Source: Deltaproteobacteria bacterium (GTDB lineage Bacteria; Myxococcota_A; UBA9160; UBA4427). Taken from it: a DNA stretch of 64,000 bases. The DNA lies in assembly GCA_016713665.1 (NCBI GenBank), contig JADJOR010000013.1:1-64000 (forward strand), given 5' to 3'. The translations under genes were made by a program, and so were the position numbers. The notes under the pieces are model-generated. The model made no database searches and had not been told where the DNA came from. It saw only the letters and a list, made by a program, of their open reading frames with translations. Shown here piece by piece: positions 1-10,518 of this stretch (position 1 is its first letter; every line of letters begins with the position of its first letter).

Positions 1-1
1 C

Positions 2-1547
2 GACGACGAGCGGCGCGCGCTCGACCTGCGGACGAAGATCGGGATCGAGCAGGATCTTCTCGCGCGCCGGCCGCTCTCCTGGGCCCTCGGCCTCGCGGTG
101 CTCGCGGTCTTCTTCGCGATTGCCGCTCTTCTTCGGCGGCGCGCAGTCGTCCTGGAATTCCGGCGACGTGAGCCGCGGGGCATGCCTTCAGGCGATTGCG
201 GCGCCTGCCATACGGGTTCTTCCGCGGGGTGCGCAACGCGGACGCATGGCGTGTCATCACGACATCGGTCGCCACGCACCGCCCGCGCTCGCGATGGCGG
301 AGCTCGACGAGGCCGCCTGCGCGAGCTGCCATCTCGAGCATCGCGGCCGCGACATCGACCTCGCCGACCTCGGCCTGGGCTGCCCGAATCGTCATGCCGA
401 TCTCGCGGCGCGCCTGCCCGAGACGACGCTGCGCGATACGAGCGATTTCGGAACCGATCATCCCGCCTTCAAGCTCAGCGTGATCAAGGACCCGACCCGG
501 CCCGCCGAGTCCTCGACGACCCCCCGAGCTCGTCGAAGGATGGGCCTCGTCTTCGATCATCTCCACCACGTCGGACGCGCCGTCTCCGGTCGCGCGGTTT
601 CCGGCGGCAGCGGGGAGAAGCAGTACCTGCAGTGCGGCGCCTGCCATCAGCCCGACGCGGGCGGGCTCTGCGAAGCCGATCGAGTTCGAGCGGCATTGCC
701 AGGACTGCCATCGCCTCGACTTCGACCCGGCCGTGCCCTCGACCTTCACGCCCCACGGCGATCCGGCCGTCGGGCGCGCGCATTCGCGGGCTGTATTCGG
801 AGCGCGTGCTGGCGGGGACGTGAAGGATCCGCGGCGCCGCCGCGGCTTCGGCTGCGAAGGCCGGGCTCGGTGCTCACGCCCGAGGCGGAGCTCTCGCGGC
901 GCTGGGTCCAGAGCAAGGTCGACGCGGCGGAGCGGCGCTTCTACGACCGGCCCGGGACCTGCGCGACCTGTCATGCGCTGCGACCCGGCGAGGCGAGCGA
1001 CGGCGGAATGGGCGTCGCGCCGGTCCAGCTCCAGACCGTCTGGGTGCCGGGCTCGACCTTCAGCCATGCGAGCCACGCGCCCTTCGCCTGCGTGAAATGT
1101 CATCCCGCGGCGGGCGTCTTCGATCCCGATCCCGAGACGGCGCTCGCGCGTCCCGGCTGGTCGCAGCCCGACGCGATCCGTATGGGCTGATCGATCGCGA
1201 TGGCAGGACGCCGACCGCGGAGCGTTCGGCCGACATCCTGATCCCGTCGATCGAGACCTGCCGCGAGTGTCATGCGGGGGCAGGTGAGCGCGGGGCGCGA
1301 GGGTTCCGTCGCCCGCTCGATGTGTCATCCGTTCCACGTCCGCGCCCACGGTCCGATGCCGGGGTCGCCGGCCTCGATGGGTCGCCTTCGGGCGTGCCCG
1401 GGACGCCGGAGCAGCCCGATGCCGAGAGGCCCTCGATCTCTCCCGAGCGGGCCCCGCCGATCGGGCGCCGGCGCAGGCCGCCCGCTTCGTTCCGCTTCGC
1501 TCGGCTTCGTGATCGACCTGCCGGGGTCGGGCCGCTCGCCGCAGTGA
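2..1547 (+). pseudogene. Membrane-anchored multihaem c-type cytochrome, left-truncated and frameshifted
   Basis: This gene runs off the left edge of the window. The first visible frame gives a cytoplasmic stretch, then a hydrophobic helix near nt 80-145 (LSWALGLAVLAVFFAIAALL), then the haem motif CGACH. Further motifs lie in other frames: CASCH (about 328), CGACH (about 634), CQDCH (about 697), CATCH (about 958), CVKCH (about 1090) and CRECH (about 1260). Two look damaged: CPNRH near 383, where CPNCH is expected, and an MCHPFH near 1320 that lacks its first Cys. That makes at least seven intact haem sites and about nine in the original. It would be an inner-membrane-anchored periplasmic electron carrier. 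Coding signal jumps frames several times with no clear internal stops in the haem-bearing segments, so the breaks could be sequencing indels or real decay. It heads an operon with the haem-binding protein, barrel and decahaem cytochrome that follow. Confidence 0.6.
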
Positions 1548-1691
1548 TCGGATCGAGCGCAGACCTAAAGGGGAAACGGCCGCGTCGGTCCGCGGCGTGT
1601 GCGTGACGCCTGTCCGGATTCTTCGAGCCGCCTTGGCAGGCCGATGCGCGTGTGCAACTGTCACATTTCGCAGGCGAAGCGGAGGCCGTCG

Positions 1692-4113
1692 ATGAGCGTT
1701 TCGGATCGGGCCGGTGATCGGGCGCGTGGATGGACGGCGAAGCGCTCCCCGGCTCGTCCGGCGCTCGCGCTGCTCGGGGCGATGGCGCTCGGGGCGGCGG
1801 GTTGTCTGCAGGACGACACGAGCGACGCGGGCCAGGTCTGCGCGTTCCAATGTGACTACACCGACGCGAATGCCGTCCTGACCGTCGCCGACGTCGTCCA
1901 GATCCTTGCGAACGCGATCACCGAAGCGCGCGCCAACGGCATCACCGACGTCACGATCTCCGTCAACGACCACCTGAACAACGTGCTCGCCGTCTACGAC
2001 ACCGACGCGTCGACGATCGACTTCTCCTGATCACGTCGACGGGAGATCCCGGCTCGGAGGACGCGACGCTCTTCGAGGCCTTCGGCGGGACGCTGAGCAC
2101 GAACTTCGCCCCCGGCCCCTCCCGGCGACGCTCGGGACACCGCCCTCGACGGCGTCTTCATCCCGAGCGGCTATGCGGCGATCAGCAAGGCAGGCACCGC
2201 CAACTACTTCTCGACCCAGGGCAACGCTTTCACGACGCGGACCGCGAACACGCTGATCCAGCAGAACTTCGTCCCCGGCGAGACCGATCGCCCGGGCGGC
2301 CCGCTCTTCGGCGTCCAGATCGCCCAGCTCGTCTGCAGCGACATCAACACGCGCCAGAGCGTCGACCAGGTCACCGACACGACCCTCGCGCCGAACCCGA
2401 ACGACCTGATCGGTCCGCGCCGCCTGCCGGTCGGCTTCGCCGCGGATCCCGGCGGCGTCCCGCTCTACAAGGACGGCATCCCCGAGCTCGAGGGCGGGCT
2501 CCCGACCGGTCGCACGGGCAAGGTCGTGGTCGGCGCCGTCGGCATCGAGTTCAACCACATCTACGCCCTCGACAAGAATGCCCTGAACAGCGATCGCAAC
2601 CTCGAGGAGCGGATCGCCGTCGCCGCGACCCGGGGCTTCGAGGCCGACATCGAGCGTCAGGCGCCACGCATCACCGTCGCCGGCCGCGCGCTGCGCTTCA
2701 CCGACGACGGCCAGCTCCGAAGCCGCCCGACCGACGTCCCGACGCCGACCGCGGGCAATCTCGCGAGCACGGCTGCCATCCAGGCCTTCCTCGACGGCAT
2801 CAGCGGCGAGACCGGCGACTTCGTCAACGACGAGTTCTTCTTCCCCTTCGACGCGCCGCGCCAGGAGTCCGCCTGCTCGATCCGGCGTCGGGTGTCGTCT
2901 CGGCGACGCTGCTCGCCCCGGCCGCCGCGGCAGCCCAGGGCCTCGCGAACGCGAACGGCGAGATCCTCGTCGATCGCAACGGCACCCCGCGCTTCCCGGC
3001 GATCGCCGGGTCGAATCCGAACGTCGGAGCCGGTGGTCTCTCGGCGGACGACGTCCAGGAGCTGCTCGTCAACTCGCTGCTGCTCGCCGAGCGCACGCGC
3101 GCCCAGACGCGCACGCCCCTCGGCGGCCAGGCGCGCATCGACGTCGCCGTCGTCGACCTCGACGGCAACGTGCTCGGCTTCGCGCGCTCGCAGGACGCGC
3201 TGCTCGACGGCATCGACGTCACGATCGCGAAGACGCGCCAGGCCGCATTCTTCTCGAAGAACGATGCGCGGACCCAGCTCGAGGACGCCTTCGATCTTCC
3301 CGGCAACGCCGGCGCCCCAGGTGCGCGACCGCTCAACGTCCGCCCCCTCGACGACTACGTCGACACGGCGGCTGCCTTCCTCGGCTTCCCCGCCCCCGTG
3401 ATCGACGACCGATCCGCCCTTCAACGGCGACTTCGCCTGGTCGTCGATCGCGCTCGGCGCGATCTCGAACCCGGACTTCCCGCCCGGTGTGCTCGACGCC
3501 GGCGAGGGACCGCTGAGCCGTCGCGAAGGCGAGTGGAGCATCTTCAGCACCGGCCTCCAGACGGAGGTCGTCCTGCCCGGCATCGCACCCGGGCTGTGCG
3601 AGACGGTGCCCGACCTCGCGAGCCAGCTGGACGCGCTCGGCCTCGTCGCGCCGCCGGCCTCGACGTGTTCCGTGTCGACGCGGCGGGCAACGCGAGCCGC
3701 CGCGCGTTCTGTCAGAACCTCCGCAACTTTCTCATCGGGAGCACCGATCCCGGTCGCCAGCTCGACTGCCTGCAGGGTGTCCAGGATTTCCCGGTCGGCG
3801 CGATCACCGGCCTCCAGAACGGCTTCCACATCTTCCAGGGCGCCGTACCCATCTACCGCGGCAACACCCTCGTCGGCGCGATCGGCGTGTCGGGCGACGG
3901 CGCAGCGCAGGACGACTTCGTGCCCTTCGTCGCCCTCGACGAGGTCCGGCAGAGGATCAGCAACGCCGCGGCGTCCCGACGCCGATCGGCAACGCGCCCG
4001 GGACGATCCGGGCGAACCGCATCTCGGTCCAGAACGTGAACCTGCGTTATGTCGTCTGCCCGACGGCGCCATTCCTGACCAGCAACGAGCAGAATGGGTG
4101 TGAAGGTCGATGA
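1692..4113 (+). pseudogene. GlcG/HbpS-type (DUF336) haem-binding lipoprotein, frameshifted
   Basis: ATG at 1692 follows a GGAGG ribosome site. A lipoprotein signal peptide (ALLGAMALGAAGC) places it at a membrane on the outer side. Conserved DUF336 segments are spread over the forward frames: VADVVQILANAITEARANG; AISKAGTANYFSTQGNAF; GGPLFGVQIAQL; LSADDVQELLVNSLLLAE; a PIYRGNTLVGAIGVSGD end motif. The family (HbpS, GlcG) binds haem or related ligands. Two GlcG-like units seem to be present, which would explain the length of roughly 800 residues, about five times a normal DUF336 protein. At least five frame changes are needed (near 2024, 2110, 2870, 3410, 3655 and 3970). The last frame stops at 4111-4113, overlapping the next start by 4 nt, which shows translational coupling. 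Haem binding next to multihaem cytochromes suggests a haem-handling or sensor role; that is inference. Confidence 0.6.
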
Positions 4114-6195
4114 AGACACGCGCCCTCGTCGCAGCCTCGCTCGCCGTCGTCGCCCTGCCGACCCCGGCCGTGATCGCGGGGCCGCGACCGCGCCGGGGGC
4201 GAGTGCCGGGCGATCGATGGCCAGCGCCGCGGATCGCGAGGCCATCCTCGTGGCGCAGGTCGAAGAGGACGCGCCGCGGCGCGGCGTCGAAGGCGGCCGA
4301 GCTTCGTCCGGCCCGGCGGCGGGCGCGGACCCGACGCGGGCCGACCGGCGGAGGCGACGCAGCCCGCGCCCGATCCGACGACCGCTCCCGAATCCGAGGC
4401 GAGCCGTCGACACCGGCGGGCGAGGGAAGCCCGACGGCGACGCCCGGGGCTGCGCCGGTCGTTCCGGCGGACGGTGCGACGGGCCCGTACCCGCGCCGAC
4501 GGGCGGGCCGCGGGATCCGGTGCGCCCACGCCGCCGCGATCGCCTTCGCCGACGCCTTCGATTCGGGCGTGCCGGTCGGTCGGCCGGTCCGTCAGGATGC
4601 GCCCGTCTACGAGAACGAGCTGCCGAGCTACGAGCTCGCGCCGGTGCCGGATCGCTGGCGCATCATCGAGAACCTCGGCGTCAACGAGAAGTGGTACGAC
4701 CCGTACAACCAGAACACGCTGAAGGCCGATCGCCCGCTGCCGGGGACGAAGGACTGGTTCCTCAACCTGAACGTGATCTACGACGCGATCGTCGAGGCGC
4801 GGCGGATCCCGACGCCGACCGGCGCCGCCGGAGATCAGAGCGGTGAGCTCGTCTCTTCGGCGACGGCAGCCAGTTCGTCACGGCCCATACGCTGATCGGG
4901 AGCATCTCGTTGCTCCAGGGCGACACGACCTTCCGCCCGCCGGACTGGGAGTTCCGGCTGACGGCGGCCGCCAACGTCAACGTCGCGCAGATCAACCAGC
5001 TCGGCGCACTGCGCGTCGATCCGCGCGAGAACGATCAGCGCGTCGACACGTTCGTCGCGATCCAGGAAGCCTTCGTCGACAAGCATCTCTGGAACCGGAG
5101 CGAGCGCTACGACTTCGACAGCGTCCGGATCGGGATCCAGCCCTTCAACGCCGACTTCCGCGGCTTCCTGTTCGCGAGCCAGGAGCCGGGCGTCCGCTTC
5201 TTCGGGAACTTCTTCAACAACCGCGCCCAGTACAACGTCGCCTGGTTCCGGCGCCTGAACAAGGACACGAACTCGGCGCTCAACAACATCCAGTCGCTGC
5301 GCGACGACGATACGGTCATCGCGAACTTCTACTACCAGGACTTCCCGGTCCTCGGCCTGAACATCGAGGCGCTCTTCGCGGCCAACATCAACCGCGAGGC
5401 CCATCGCCGGGACTTCGACGACAACAGCAATCTCGTGATCCCCTCGCCGGTCGGTCTCGGGCGGGGCCACGACTACGAGGTCTACTACATCGGCCTCGCC
5501 GGCGACGGTCACATCGACCGCCTGAATCTTTCGTTCCAGCTCTACGGCGCGCTGGGCCACGACGACTTCAACTCGATCGCCCAGAGCACGCAGGACATCC
5601 AGTCCTTCTTCACGGCCATCGAGGCGTCCTACGACGTCGACTGGATGCGCTTCAAGGCCTTCATGCTCTACGCGATGGGCGACGAGGACCCCTACGACGG
5701 CAAGGCGACGGGCTTCGACACGATCCTCGACAACCCGAACTTCGCCGGCGGCACGACCTCGTTCTGGCAGCGCCAGCAGATTCCCTTCGTCTTCGGCGGC
5801 GGCGTCGCGCTCTCGGGCGTGAACTCGATCGTGCCCTCGCTGCGCAGCTCGAAGACCGAGGGCCAGTCGAATTTCGTGAACCGGGGCTCTGGCAGGCGGG
5901 CTTCGGCGCGGACTTCGACGTGCTGCCCGAGCTCAAGCTGATCAGCAACGTCTCGTATCTCGCCTGGGACTCCGTCGAGGTCCTCGAGATCCTGCGCCAG
6001 CAGGAGCGCATCAGCCGCGACATCGGCTGGGACGTCTCCGCGGGCCTGATCTATCGCCCGTTCTTCTCGAACAACGTGATCTTCCGCGCGTCGGGCGCCG
6101 TGCTGCTCCCCGGCAGCGGCTACGAAGAGCTCTTCGACGACCGCACCGACGAGCCGCCGTACTCCGTCCTGTTGAACCTGACCTTGACCTACTGA
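4110..6195 (+). pseudogene. Outer-membrane beta-barrel (porin-like) protein, frameshifted
   Basis: ATG at 4110 overlaps the previous stop. A signal peptide (MKTRALVAASLAVVALPTPA) is followed by a low-complexity linker, then a region of alternating aromatic beta-strands and Asp/Asn-rich turns up to a C-terminal aromatic strand ending LNLTLTY, typical of BAM-inserted barrels. The barrel frame is continuous from about 4850 to 5880, then moves by one for the last 100 residues. The linker (4160-4540) also seems shifted. The total of about 695 residues is in the range of MtrB/PioB-type barrels that sheath multihaem cytochromes, but no MtrB signature such as an N-terminal CxxC is seen. Sitting between two multihaem cytochrome genes, it is a good candidate for an electron-conduit barrel. 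Alternatively it is an ordinary solute porin. Confidence 0.6.
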
Positions 6196-6267
6196 CCCAT
6201 TGACCTGCGACCGCCCGACGACCGCGCGACGATCTCCCGCTTCCGTCCCTTCCATCGAGGCCTCGAC

Positions 6268-9200
6268 ATGAAAGCCGCTCGACCGATCCAGGCGCTCCTC
6301 CTCGCGATGTCCGTGGCGATCGCGATCGTGGCGATGGCCCCGGGAAGCGTCTCCTTCGCGTCCGAGGGCGAGCATCCGCGCGAGATCGACTACCCGGTCT
6401 ACCCGCCGGCACCGCCGGACCAGACCGAGGAGGCAGCCGCGGCGAAGAGCGCGGGCTGCCAGTCCTGCCATCTGAAGACCGACCAGGCGACGATGCACCC
6501 GCAACGCTCGGTCGTCCTCGGCTGCACCGACTGCCATGGCGGCGACGCGACCGTGGCCGTCGCCGAGGGCGCGGCTCTCGATGCGAAGAGCGAGTCGAAG
6601 GACTATGCGAAGGCGAAGGCGCGCGCCCACGTCCAGCCGACGTTGCCCGAGACCTGGGAGGCGCGCCGCAACGAGGTCCGGACCTACGCGCTGCTGAACC
6701 GCGAGAGCCCCGAGTACGTCCGCTTCGTGAATCCATCCGACTACCGCGTCGTCGAGGAGTCCTGCGGCGCCTGCCACGGAACGATCGTGCAGAAGGCGAA
6801 GCGCTCGATCATGGCGACCGGGGCGATGCTCCTGGGGGGGCGTCGTACAACAACGGCATCGTGCCCTACAAGCGCTACATCCTCGGCGAGGCCTATACGC
6901 GAGACGGACTCCCCGCGGCGATCCGCGCCCAGTTCGAGGTCACGCGGCGGCAATCCGACATGGGCGTCATGGCGATGGCGCTGCCGCTGCCGACCTGGGA
7001 GACGGTGGCTTCTGCCCCGAGACGGGCCTCCCGAATCCGCAGGAGGAGCCCGGCAAGCCCGACGTGCGCGCGTCGTTCCGCGGGCCGGGGACGGGCAACC
7101 GCATCTCGGTGCCCGTGCTCAACGTCCACAAGACGCGGCTCAACGATCCCAACATGTGGTTCATGGGGACGAAGGACCAGCCCGGCGACTTCCGCTCGTC
7201 GGGCTGCGCCGCCTGCCACGTCGTCTACGCGAACGATCGCGACTGGCACAGCTCGGGCTCGTACTCGAAGTACGGCAATCGCGGCCAGACGGCGACCGTC
7301 GACCCGACGATCGCGGGGCTCCGCAACGCGAAGGGCGAGAAGGAGTGGGGCCACCCGATAAAGCACGCCTTCTCGCGCGCGATCCCGACGGCGCAGTGCA
7401 TGAACTGCCACATGCACCAGCCCAACATGTTCGTGAACTCCTACCTCGGCTACACGATGTGGGACTACGAGTCCGACGCGCCGCTCATGTGGCCCGAGGA
7501 GCAGAGATACGCCTCGATCAAGGAGATCCGCGAGACCCTCGACCGCAATCCCGAGGAGGCCTCGTACAAGGGCAGATGGGCCGACGTCGAGTTCCTGGCC
7601 GACGTCTGGAAGAACGTGAACCCGAAGGCGAAGGACACCCAGTTCGCCGACTACCACGGCCACGGCTGGAACTTCCGCGCGATCTTCAAGCGCTCGCGCG
7701 ACGGGACGCTGCTCGACAAGGACGGCAAGCCCGTCGCCGACGACCTCCCGGCGAAGGAAAAGTTCGAGCGCGCGGTCCACATGCGTGACATCCATGCGGA
7801 CATCGGCATGCAGTGCGCCGACTGCCATTTCGGCGACGATGCCCACGGCAACGGCGAGCTCCACGGCGAGGTCGCGGCCGAGGTCCACATCCGCTGCCAG
7901 GACTGCCACGGCACCGCCGACGCCTACGCCTCGCTGAAGGCCTCCGGGCCGGCCGCGCCGGCGCAGGGCCGCGACCTCTCGCGCCTCAAGAACGCCGACA
8001 ACCGCAACCGCTTCGAGTGGCGCGGCGGCAAGCTCTATCAGCGCCTGATCCTGCCGCCGCACGCCGAGTTCGCGGTCTCGCAGGTCAAGGACAGCGTCAC
8101 CCCGGGCAACCCCGAGTACAACGCGAAGTCGGCCCGCGCGAAGCTGATGGCGAAGGGCACGGGCCAGCAATTCGGCCTCGGCGTCGCGAAGGGCAACCGC
8201 GCCCACGGCGACGAGGAGATCGCCTGCTTCTCCTGCCACAGCGCCTGGGTGACGTCCTGCGGCGGCTGCCATCTCACGATCCAGGCGAACTGGAAGACCG
8301 AGAGCCACCACTACGACGGCAAGGTCGCCCGCAACTACGCCACCTACAATCCGCAGGTCGCCCGCGACGAGATGTTCCAGCTCGGCAAGCACGGCACGGT
8401 CAAGAACGGGATCATCGCCCCGGTCCGCTCGAGCTCGGCCCTCGTGCTCTCCTCGACCGATATCAACCGCAATCGCATCTACATCCAGCAGCAGCCGGTC
8501 TCCGCCGGCGGCTACAGCGCCCAGGCCTTCGCGCCGCATTTCCCGCACACGGTACGCAAGACGGAGACGAAGACCTGCTCGGATTGCCACGTCTCGGAGG
8601 CGAACGACAACAACGCGATCATGGCCCAGCTGATGCTGCTCGGGACGAACTTCGTCTCCTTCATGGGCTACAACGCCTGGGTCGGGACCGAGCACGAGGT
8701 CGCGGCGGTCCAGGTCACGGAGTGGGACGAGCCGCAGGCCGTCATCGGCAGCTATCTCCATCAATACGCCTACCCCGACTACTTCAAGCAGCATCTCGAC
8801 CGCGGTCGCGAGCTCTCGAACGTCGATCCCGGCCAGCAGGACATGGATCCGGGCTGGGTGAAGGGGCTGCGAGGCTTCTTCGGCAATGGCCTCACGAGCT
8901 GGCTCGGCAACCGCGACAAGATCAACGACGCCGAGTTCGTCCACCATTCGGGCCGCGTCGGCTGTCTGCAGCTTCGGGGCGAGTACCTCTACGTCGCGGA
9001 GGGCGAGGAGGGCATGCAGGCCTTCGACGTCTCGTCGATCGGGACGAAGGGCTTCTCCGAGCGCTTCGTGACGGCGCCCTTCTCGCCGCTCGGACAGAAC
9101 GTGCGGATCAAGTCGAAGGACGCGACCTGCGTCGCGCTGCCGACGACCCAGCTGCTGCGCCCCGAGCGCAATCGGACGGAGCTCGCGCGCGAGGTCAACC

Positions 9201-10075
9201 TCGAGCAGCCGATGCATCCGATCTACAGCTACGCCGCGATCACCGACGCCGAGGAGGGCCTCATCCTCGTCGACGTCGAGACCCTGGCCGACTTCGAGCC
9301 GCGCAACAACTTCTTCGAGCGCGCCATCACCTGGAATCCCGACGGCCTCCTCGACGGCGCGAACTTCGCGACCTTCGCCGGCCATCTGCTCTACGTCTCG
9401 GCGAAGAGCGGGATCGTCGTCGTCGACCTCGACGACCCGAAGAGCCCGAAGGTCCTCGCGAAGATCCCGCTCTCGAACCCGCGCGGCTCGATGGTCCAGT
9501 TCCGCTATCTGTTCGCCGTCGACGACGAGGGTCTGAAGGTCGTCGACGTGACCCTGCCCGAGAAGCCGCGCATCGTCCCCGGCGCCCTCGTCCCGCTGGC
9601 CGACGCGAACCGGGTCACCGTCTCGCGGACCTACGCCTACGTCGCCGCCGGCGCCGAAGGCCTCGTCATCGTCGACGTCGCGAAGCCCGAGCAGCCCCGC
9701 TTGAAGCTCCGCTACACCGCCGACGGCGCGCTCTCCGACGCGAAGGACGTCGCCATCGCGACGACCAACGCCTCGCTCTTCGCCTACGTCGCCGATGGGA
9801 AGAACGGCCTCAAGGTCCTGCAGCTGACCTCGCCCGAGCTCAACCCGAAGTTCTACGGCTTCAGCCCGACCCCGAATCCGCGGCTGATCGCCTGGCGCAA
9901 GACGGCCTCGCCGGCGCTCGCGGTGTCCCGGCCCCTCGAGCGCGATCGCGCGGTCGACGAGACGGGGCACCAGATCGCGGTGCTCGGCCGGCTGGGCTCG
10001 CGTCCGTTTACGCTCGAAGAGATGCGGAGGATGTACCTCGGTCGGGACGGGCAGGTCTGGAAGGTCAAGGACTGA
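6268..10075 (+). CDS. Decahaem c-type cytochrome fused to a C-terminal LVIVD-repeat beta-propeller (two frameshifts)
   Basis: ATG at 6268 with a clear Sec signal peptide, so periplasmic or surface-exported. Ten CxxCH haem motifs follow in order: CQSCH, CTDCH, CGACH, CAACH, CMNCH, CADCH, CQDCH, CFSCH, CGGCH, CSDCH; none lies after about nt 8600. From about nt 8985 the protein holds at least five LVIVD repeats (LYVAEGEEGMQAFDV, LLYVSAKSGIVVVDL, LFAVDDEGLKVVDV, AYVAAGAEGLVIVDV, AYVADGKNGLKVL), a beta-propeller family usually found on secreted proteins. Full length is about 1,270 residues. Reading needs one added base at a run of seven G near 6835 and a second near 7005; from 7064 to the stop the frame is open for 1,003 codons. 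It should carry electrons through the haem domain, with the propeller as a docking or substrate surface. The haem and propeller assignments are firm; the redox partner is unknown. Confidence 0.85.
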
Positions 10076-10518
10076 GGCGCGAGGGCGGGCCGTACGGCCG
10101 TTCGTCCGGTCTTCCGCCCCGTTCCCGTCCGATGCCTGTCTCGCCGCGGCGGGGCCCGGCGGCGAGGCGGGCCAGCCCGGACGGCCTCCAGACCGGCACC
10201 CGCGACGCAAATCCCGCGCCTCGACCTGCAGTCCGGAGAAAGCGGGTCACGGCGGCCTCCACCCGGGCACTCTCCAGGTCCATGGATAGACGAAATCCCT
10301 CTGAAATCCGCCAGGATGCAGCTCGCCCGGGTCGCCTCGAGCACAGCCCCGTCGCCCTCACCGCCGCCGCGCCCGCACACGACTCTCCGGGCGCTTCTCC
10401 GCCTCCGACGATTCGGGCTTTCGAGCCTTCGGCTCCGCCGCAGCCCGTCAACTCGCGATATCGTTCCGGCCCACCCGGATTTGAACCGGGGTGCCTCTCA
10501 GCTGGGAGAACGAGCTCC
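10076..10518. other. Gene-free spacer before pckG, with a tRNA T-arm-like fragment
   Basis: No coding signal is seen. On the minus strand, 10468-10495 reads as a tRNA T arm, with a 5-bp stem CCCGG/CCGGG around a TTCAAAT loop, followed by TGGGCCG as a possible acceptor strand. No matching anticodon arm could be folded next to it, so this is at best a tRNA remnant or chance. The pckG start follows directly. Confidence 0.3.

Noticed and set aside
1651..1665. TGTGC-N5-TCACA upstream of the HbpS-like gene as a CRP site
   Set aside because: Spacing is 5 instead of 6 and one half-site base is wrong, so it falls below the two sites reported.
6893..10210. 1,105-codon open frame on the minus strand
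   Set aside because: It is antisense to the decahaem-propeller gene, has Arg/Glu/Val-rich composition with no domain, and comes from the high-GC third-position bias.
7813..10518. In-frame upstream extension of pckG by about 900 codons
   Set aside because: The extension overlaps the decahaem gene in a shadow frame; the PEPCK family N-terminus fixes the start at 10519.
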